Shown here piece by piece: positions 6,316 through 10,017 of a stretch of DNA of 10,017 nucleotides. A program made the position numbers and the translations under genes. The notes beneath the pieces were generated by a model that did not search any database, was not told the origin of the DNA, and worked only from the letters and a program-made list of their open reading frames with translations. This DNA comes from CAZKTS01 sp964555735 (GTDB taxonomy: Bacteria > Actinomycetota > Acidimicrobiia > IMCC26256 > PALSA-555): positions 1 through 10,017 of the forward strand of contig CAZKTS010000394.1 in the NCBI GenBank assembly GCA_964555735.1, given 5' to 3'. How positions within the stretch are numbered: the first letter of the stretch is position 1; every line of letters starts with the position of its first letter.

Positions 6316-6843
6316 GTGCCGAAGTTCGCGACGAGCTGGGGCGAGACGGCGGAGGAACGGGCCCAGCCCTTCCCGTGCGACGAGCTCATCGCCGAGCCCC
6401 AGCAGGTGGCCTGGCGTGCGATCGACGTCGACGCGCCCGCGCCGTTGGTGTGGCGATGGCTCTGCCAGCTGCGGGTCGCGCCGTACAGCTACGACTGGAT
6501 CGACAACCGCGGCCGGCGCAGCCCGCAGGAGCTGACCCCGGGCCTCGACGACCTCGAGGTCGGTCAGTCTGCCGTCGCGTTCTTCGTGGTGGGCGCGTTC
6601 GAGCGCGACCGCTCACTCACCCTCTACGCCGAGACGTCGCCGTTCGGTGAGCTCGCGATCAGCTACCTCGCGGTGCCGACCGCGCCCGACCGATCACGGA
6701 TCGTCGTGAAGCTGCTTGTCGTCTACCCCGGCCGGGTCGGGAGCGTCATGCGCCACGTCCCGCCGGTGGGCGACCTCATCATGATGCGCAAGCAGCTGAA
6801 GAACCTGAAGCGCCTCGCCGAACGCGACGCCCGCCGCGCCTGA
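6316..6843 (+). CDS. SRPBCC-like (START/polyketide cyclase fold) protein
   Basis: About 175 residues from GTG 6316. The pattern AWRAIDVDAPAPLVWRWLCQL (32-52) is the first strand and helix of SRPBCC proteins, which enclose a hydrophobic ligand cavity. YSYDWIDN (57-64) is typical of one actinobacterial subgroup, and a long C-terminal helix (about 151-172, VGDLIMMRKQLKNLKRLAER) closes the pocket. No catalytic residues can be assigned. It may bind a lipid or metabolite, or act as a cyclase or carrier. In-frame GTGs at 6286 and 6307 are alternative starts. The first lies inside the inverted repeat and none has an SD, so I prefer 6316 as a leaderless start. It is divergent from the SARP regulator and a likely target of it. 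It is convergent with the flavoprotein gene, 12 bp apart. Confidence 0.75.
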   Translation: MPKFATSWGETAEERAQPFPCDELIAEPQQVAWRAIDVDAPAPLVWRWLCQLRVAPYSYDWIDNRGRRSPQELTPGLDDLEVGQSAVAFFVVGAFERDRSLTLYAETSPFGELAISYLAVPTAPDRSRIVVKLLVVYPGRVGSVMRHVPPVGDLIMMRKQLKNLKRLAERDARRA

Positions 6844-6855
6844 GGGCTGGCTGGG

Positions 6856-7992
6856 TCAGGTCCAGTCGCGGCCGAACCAGCGGCGGATGCGCGTCGAGCC
6901 GAACGACACCTTGTCGGCCGCGATCGCCTCCGACGGCCCCTCCAGTGCGCCGACCGGCGCCTGGCCGCTGCGGAACGTCACGTCGACCTTGGCCACCTGC
7001 TCGGTGCCGAACTCGAGGTAGCAGATGCCGTGGCCGTCGTACTGTCTGCCCGGCTCCTCGCCCCGGATCCGTGCCGCGATCGCGTCGGCCACGACCGCCG
7101 CCTGACCTTCCGCGAACACCCCTGCCTTGGGCGTACCGACGCTCGTGACGTCGCCGACGGCGTAGACGTCCGCTACGGATGTCTCGAGCGTGAGCGGGTC
7201 GACGGGGATCCAGCCGTCGACCGTCAGACCGGACTCGACCACGACGGCGGGCGCGCGGTGCACGGGTACGCCCAGGAAGAGGTCGTACGGCATCTCCCCG
7301 CCGTCGGCGAGCTTCGCGACGTTGGTGACCGGGTCGAGCTCGCGTACGAGCGACTCGGGGTGCCAGGCGATGTTGCGCTCCGCGAACGCGGCGAGGAGCG
7401 CCTTCGACGCCTCGGGTGACGGCGGCACCGGCACCCCGAGGGGCATGACGAGCGAGATCTCCGACTGCTCGCGCACGCCGCGCGCGACGAGGTGGTCGTG
7501 CATGAGCAGCGCGGTCTCGCTCGGTGCCGGTGGGCACTTGAACGGCGTCGACGTCACCGCGACGATCACGCGTCCGCCCGGGAACTCGGCGAGCACGTCG
7601 CGCAGCGCGAACGCGCCGGGCACCGTGTAGAACTCGTGGCCGCCTTCCAGGAGCCCGGGTGTCGCCTCGGGATGCAGGTCGGCGCCGAGCCCGACGACCA
7701 GGACGTCGGCGTCGAACGCGCCCGCGTCGGTCTCGACGTGCTTGGTGACCGGGTCGATCGAGCGGATGGTCGCCTGCACGAACCGCACGCCCGGCTTCAC
7801 GATGTCCGCGTACGGGTGGACGACGTGAGAGGCCTCGGCGCGCCCGAACATCACCTCGAGCTTGGAGAACCCGAAGACGAAGCCCTCGGCCTTGTCGATG
7901 AGGACGACGTCGACGTCGTCGCCGAGCTCGTCGGACAGACGGCTGGTCAGCTCCAGCCCACCGAACCCCGCGCCCAGCACCACGACCCGCAT
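6856..7992 (-). CDS. SQR/FCSD-like FAD-dependent pyridine nucleotide-disulfide-type oxidoreductase
   Basis: A 378-residue flavoprotein related to sulfide:quinone reductase, flavocytochrome c sulfide dehydrogenase and type II NADH dehydrogenase. Seen: the FAD dinucleotide motif VVLGAGFGGLE (4-14) with Asp33 after the second strand, FKCPPAPSE (151-159), the second FAD motif VYAVGDV (276-282) and PKAGVFAEGQA (288-298). The only two cysteines are C153 and C324 (GHGICYLEFG), in the positions of the two redox cysteines of SQR-type enzymes. The third SQR cysteine, near the first third of the chain, is absent. Electron transfer from sulfide or another thiol to quinone is possible, but an NAD(P)H or unknown donor fits too. 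It has no transmembrane segment. It is the third gene of a minus-strand operon, 11 nt after the MDR stop, with no SD, so translation probably depends on coupling. The Rossmann motif fixes the start. An upstream extension of this frame is not coding. Confidence 0.87.
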   Translation of the reverse strand: MRVVVLGAGFGGLELTSRLSDELGDDVDVVLIDKAEGFVFGFSKLEVMFGRAEASHVVHPYADIVKPGVRFVQATIRSIDPVTKHVETDAGAFDADVLVVGLGADLHPEATPGLLEGGHEFYTVPGAFALRDVLAEFPGGRVIVAVTSTPFKCPPAPSETALLMHDHLVARGVREQSEISLVMPLGVPVPPSPEASKALLAAFAERNIAWHPESLVRELDPVTNVAKLADGGEMPYDLFLGVPVHRAPAVVVESGLTVDGWIPVDPLTLETSVADVYAVGDVTSVGTPKAGVFAEGQAAVVADAIAARIRGEEPGRQYDGHGICYLEFGTEQVAKVDVTFRSGQAPVGALEGPSEAIAADKVSFGSTRIRRWFGRDWT

Positions 7993-8003
7993 GGGTGCGG
8001 ACG

Positions 8004-9065
8004 CTAGGCGTCGGGTGCTGCGATCCGCACGATCGGGCGGCCGATGGTGCGGCGCGCGGCCATCTCGGTGAGGACGGCCGGGACGTCGTCGAACTCGACG
8101 ACCTGGGTCGGGGTCGGACGGAACGTGCCGGCATCGAGCATGGCGAGCAGGGCCCGGTTCGCGTCGGCGAACATCTCGGCCATCACCGGAGGTGGGTAGC
8201 CGCCGAGGGTCGCGCCGACGAGCGTCACGTTGGCGACGTAGAAGTGGGGGTCGATCGGCTCGAGCCCACCGGCGTGACCGCACAGCACGTGGCGGCCGTC
8301 GGGCGCGAGCTGGCCGCGCAACGCGGCGGCGCCGGCGCCCTGCACCGGGTCGATGATGACGTCGAGGCCGCGGTCGCCGAGCAGGTCGCGCAGGCCGTCG
8401 ACCGGGTCGGTGGCGGAGTGGTCGATCGTGTCCGCGGCCCCGAGCGAACGGCAGTGCGCCGCCTTCTCCTCGCTGCCGACCAGCGCGATCACGCGCGCGC
8501 CCTGCGCCGCGGCGAGCTGCACGCACGCCGACCCGAGCCCGCCGGCCGCACCGGTGACCAGCACCGTCTCGCCCGCCGTCACCCGGCCACGGCGGATGAC
8601 CGCGTGGTACGCGGTGTGCGCGGGGATGAGGAACGCGGCGGCCTCGGCGTCGTCGAGTGCGTCGGGTGCGGGCACGATGCTCGGCGCGACGGCCACGCCG
8701 ACGTCGGCGAGGCTGCCCCACGGTTGGATGCACACGCCCACCACGCGCGTGCCGATCAGGTGCTCGAGCGCGGGCGACGTGCTGCGCACGATGCCGACGC
8801 CTTCCTGCCCGGAGATGTACGGGTGGGGGACCGGGACGGGATAGGTGCCGCGCGCCATGGTGACGTCGGGGAGCGCGAGCGCCGCGGCGCGCAGCTCGAG
8901 GATGGCGAAGTCGGGCGTGATCTTGTAGGGCGCCTCGTCGATCGGCACCCAGCCGCCCATGCTCATGCCCATGGTCGCGAGGCCCTCGGCCGTCGGCTCC
9001 TCCACGTCCTCGAGGACCAGGACGTCCGCCGGCTCGCCGACGTCGTGCACCCGCCACGCTCGCAT
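8004..9065 (-). CDS. Zinc-less MDR family (quinone oxidoreductase-like) dehydrogenase
   Basis: A 353-residue medium-chain dehydrogenase/reductase. The N-terminal GroES-like domain holds YISGQEGVGIV (83-93). The GHE zinc motif is GQE and no structural zinc cysteines are clustered, as in zeta-crystallin/Qor enzymes, so a metal-free NADPH-linked quinone or enone reductase is likely. The cofactor domain has VLVTGAAGGLGSACVQLA (168-185) and DVIIDPVQGAG (235-245). Compared with the Qor pattern, about 20 residues are inserted near 28-48 (TMGMSMGGWVPIDEAPYK), before the strand that leads to ALPDVTMARG. It starts 5 nt after the SDR stop (TGA), with GAGGAG inside the end of that gene, so translation is coupled. 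The CTAG at its stop leads to the flavoprotein gene 11 nt on. The substrate is unknown. An alternative is a crotonyl-CoA reductase-like or enoyl reductase role. Confidence 0.88.
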   Translation of the reverse strand: MRAWRVHDVGEPADVLVLEDVEEPTAEGLATMGMSMGGWVPIDEAPYKITPDFAILELRAAALALPDVTMARGTYPVPVPHPYISGQEGVGIVRSTSPALEHLIGTRVVGVCIQPWGSLADVGVAVAPSIVPAPDALDDAEAAAFLIPAHTAYHAVIRRGRVTAGETVLVTGAAGGLGSACVQLAAAQGARVIALVGSEEKAAHCRSLGAADTIDHSATDPVDGLRDLLGDRGLDVIIDPVQGAGAAALRGQLAPDGRHVLCGHAGGLEPIDPHFYVANVTLVGATLGGYPPPVMAEMFADANRALLAMLDAGTFRPTPTQVVEFDDVPAVLTEMAARRTIGRPIVRIAAPDA

Positions 9066-9070
9066 CGAGC

Positions 9071-10009
9071 TCAGTTCTCCTCGGCGGCCATGCGGGCCCA
9101 GGCGTCGGGTTGGGTGCCGTCGAGATCGGTGAAGCCGTACGCGCGGGCAAGGGTGCCGACGTCGACCGACTGCTGGTTCCAGCGGGCCCGGTCGGGGTCG
9201 GCGGCGAGCGCGGCCACGCCCCGTCCGACGAAGCGCGTCGACTCGGAGTCGGCGAAGCCGGGCGGCGCGGTGGGCTCACGGCCGGGCGCGCCGTCGACGG
9301 CCTCACGCCACGTGTCCTCGGTGGTGTCGAACGCCTCGAGCATCATCTCGGAGCGCATCCAGCCCGGCGTGACCGCGACGGCCGTCGCACCGTGCGGCGC
9401 GAGCTCTTTGCCCTGTGAGAAGGCGAGCCGGTTCACCGCGACCTTGGCGAGGTCGTAGAAGACCGAGATGCGGTAGTGGTCGGCGTTGTAGTCGTTGGTG
9501 CCGTCGGTGACCTCGACGACCAGCCCGCCCGGCTGCTCGATGAGGAGCGGGAGCAGGTGGTGCGACGTGATGAGGTGCGTGTCGATCGCGAGGCGCAGCA
9601 GGTGGAGGTTGGCGTCGAGGTCGAGCTCCCAGATCGGGGTCTCCCACTGCGGCGGGCCGCCCTTGATCTGCTCGCCGCCCCAGATGTCGTTGACGAGGAC
9701 GTCGAGCCGGCCGTGCTCGTCGCGTACGCGCTGGGCCAGCGCGGCGACGGCGTCGTGGTCGAGGTGGTCCACCGCGATCGCGACACCGGTGCCACCGAGG
9801 CTGGTGACGAGCTCGGCGGTGTCCTCGATCGTCTCGGGCCGGTCGTACTCCGACCGTCGCTCGCGCGTCGTGCGGCCGGTGCAGATCACCGTCGCACCCG
9901 CCTCACCGAGCGCGGCCGCGATGCCGCGTCCGGCACCGCGCGTTGCGCCCGCGACAAGCGCGATCCGGCCGCGCAACGCGTCGGGGTCAGGGCTCCACGT
10001 GATGGGCAT
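9071..10009 (-). CDS. Short-chain dehydrogenase/reductase (DHRS1-like SDR)
   Basis: A 312-residue classical-size SDR, longer than the usual 250 because of a C-terminal extension. Seen: the cofactor motif GATRGAGRG (21-29); Arg46 after the second strand (CTGRTTRE), which favours NADP(H); LDVLVNDIWGGE (102-113) in place of NNAG; and the catalytic pair Tyr185 and Lys189 in FYDLAK. The usual Ser position is not a Ser. T168 (VEVTDG) aligns best, with a few inserted residues before the Tyr. The C-terminal part SRFVGR-like to LARAYGFTDLDGTQPDAW (258-304) is shared by a group of actinobacterial SDRs. It is the first gene of the operon with the MDR and flavoprotein. ATG 10009 matches the family N-terminus, but only 8 bases precede it and the frame is open to the window edge. 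Promoter and upstream genes are not visible. It probably reduces or oxidises a carbonyl; the substrate is unknown. Confidence 0.9.
   Translation of the reverse strand: MPITWSPDPDALRGRIALVAGATRGAGRGIAAALGEAGATVICTGRTTRERRSEYDRPETIEDTAELVTSLGGTGVAIAVDHLDHDAVAALAQRVRDEHGRLDVLVNDIWGGEQIKGGPPQWETPIWELDLDANLHLLRLAIDTHLITSHHLLPLLIEQPGGLVVEVTDGTNDYNADHYRISVFYDLAKVAVNRLAFSQGKELAPHGATAVAVTPGWMRSEMMLEAFDTTEDTWREAVDGAPGREPTAPPGFADSESTRFVGRGVAALAADPDRARWNQQSVDVGTLARAYGFTDLDGTQPDAWARMAAEEN
9074..9079 (-). promoter_or_regulatory. Shine-Dalgarno of the MDR gene inside the SDR gene end
   Basis: On the minus strand GAGGAG(A) lies in the last codons of the SDR gene, about 9-14 nt before ATG 9065. This placement, with a 5-nt gap between stop and start, supports one mRNA with coupled translation. 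Confidence 0.5.
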
Positions 10010-10017
10010 CAGGGTAG

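Noticed and set aside
6285..6322. Direct repeat CGTGCCGA at 6285-6292 and 6315-6322, as a possible SARP heptamer site
   Set aside because: There are only two copies, 30 bp apart, and one covers the start codon. SARP sites usually have copies about 11 or 22 bp apart upstream of the promoter.
6839..6860. CCTGA/TCAGG arms over the two convergent stop codons as a terminator
   Set aside because: Only 5 bp with a 12-nt loop and no U-run. This is too weak to call.
7993..9306. Upstream extension of the flavoprotein frame to 816 residues
   Set aside because: The added part is an Arg/Pro-rich shadow of the MDR and SDR genes. The Rossmann motif begins right at ATG 7992-7990.
7995..9458. A 487-codon plus-strand open frame opposite the MDR gene and part of the SDR gene
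   Set aside because: It mirrors two well-supported minus-strand enzymes, and its translation shows no domain pattern.

Overview
The window is about 10 kb of very GC-rich, tightly packed bacterial DNA. No protein-free stretch exceeds about 130 bases. The organism is most likely an actinobacterium (Actinomycetota). The evidence is the strong G/C bias at third codon positions, frequent GTG starts, a 1024-residue AfsR/SARP-type regulator (BTAD plus STAND ATPase plus TPR), a DUF4235-like small membrane protein, and at least two starts that look leaderless. Acidimicrobiia-like lineages would fit, but the sequence does not prove a class. I see no rRNA, tRNA, CRISPR array, insertion sequence or phage gene.

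Layout. Bases 1-365 (minus) hold the N-terminal part of a secreted protein that runs off the left edge. A divergent DUF4235-like membrane protein follows (419-685, plus). Four more plus-strand genes come next: a cyclopropane-fatty-acid-synthase-family methyltransferase (763-1677), a glyoxalase/VOC protein (1708-2106), a stand-alone cyclic-nucleotide-binding protein (2193-2609) and a PhnB-like VOC protein (2700-3119). The last shares a CTAG stop palindrome with the convergent regulator gene (3116-6190, minus). A regulatory intergenic region (6191-6315) carries a perfect 10-bp inverted repeat and separates the regulator from a divergent SRPBCC-like gene (6316-6843, plus). The right end is a minus-strand oxidoreductase operon reading right to left: an SDR (9071-10009), a zinc-less MDR/quinone-oxidoreductase-like enzyme (8004-9065) and an SQR-like flavoprotein (6856-7992), with gaps of 5 and 11 nt.

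How the genes may work together. The SDR, MDR and flavoprotein are probably co-transcribed. They could pass electrons from an alcohol, ketone or quinone-type substrate, but the substrate is unknown. The large regulator and the SRPBCC gene share a promoter region and may form a regulator-target pair. The plus-strand genes at 763-3119 have SD-like sites and short gaps, but hairpins between some of them suggest separate transcription units. No single known system joins them.

The points most worth a second look are a changed bicarbonate-site residue in the CFA-synthase-family enzyme, the two-cysteine SQR-like flavoprotein in an SDR-MDR operon, and the inverted repeats around the regulator promoter. 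I did not find a convincing new multi-gene system. The region looks like ordinary actinobacterial chromosome with several divergent enzymes.
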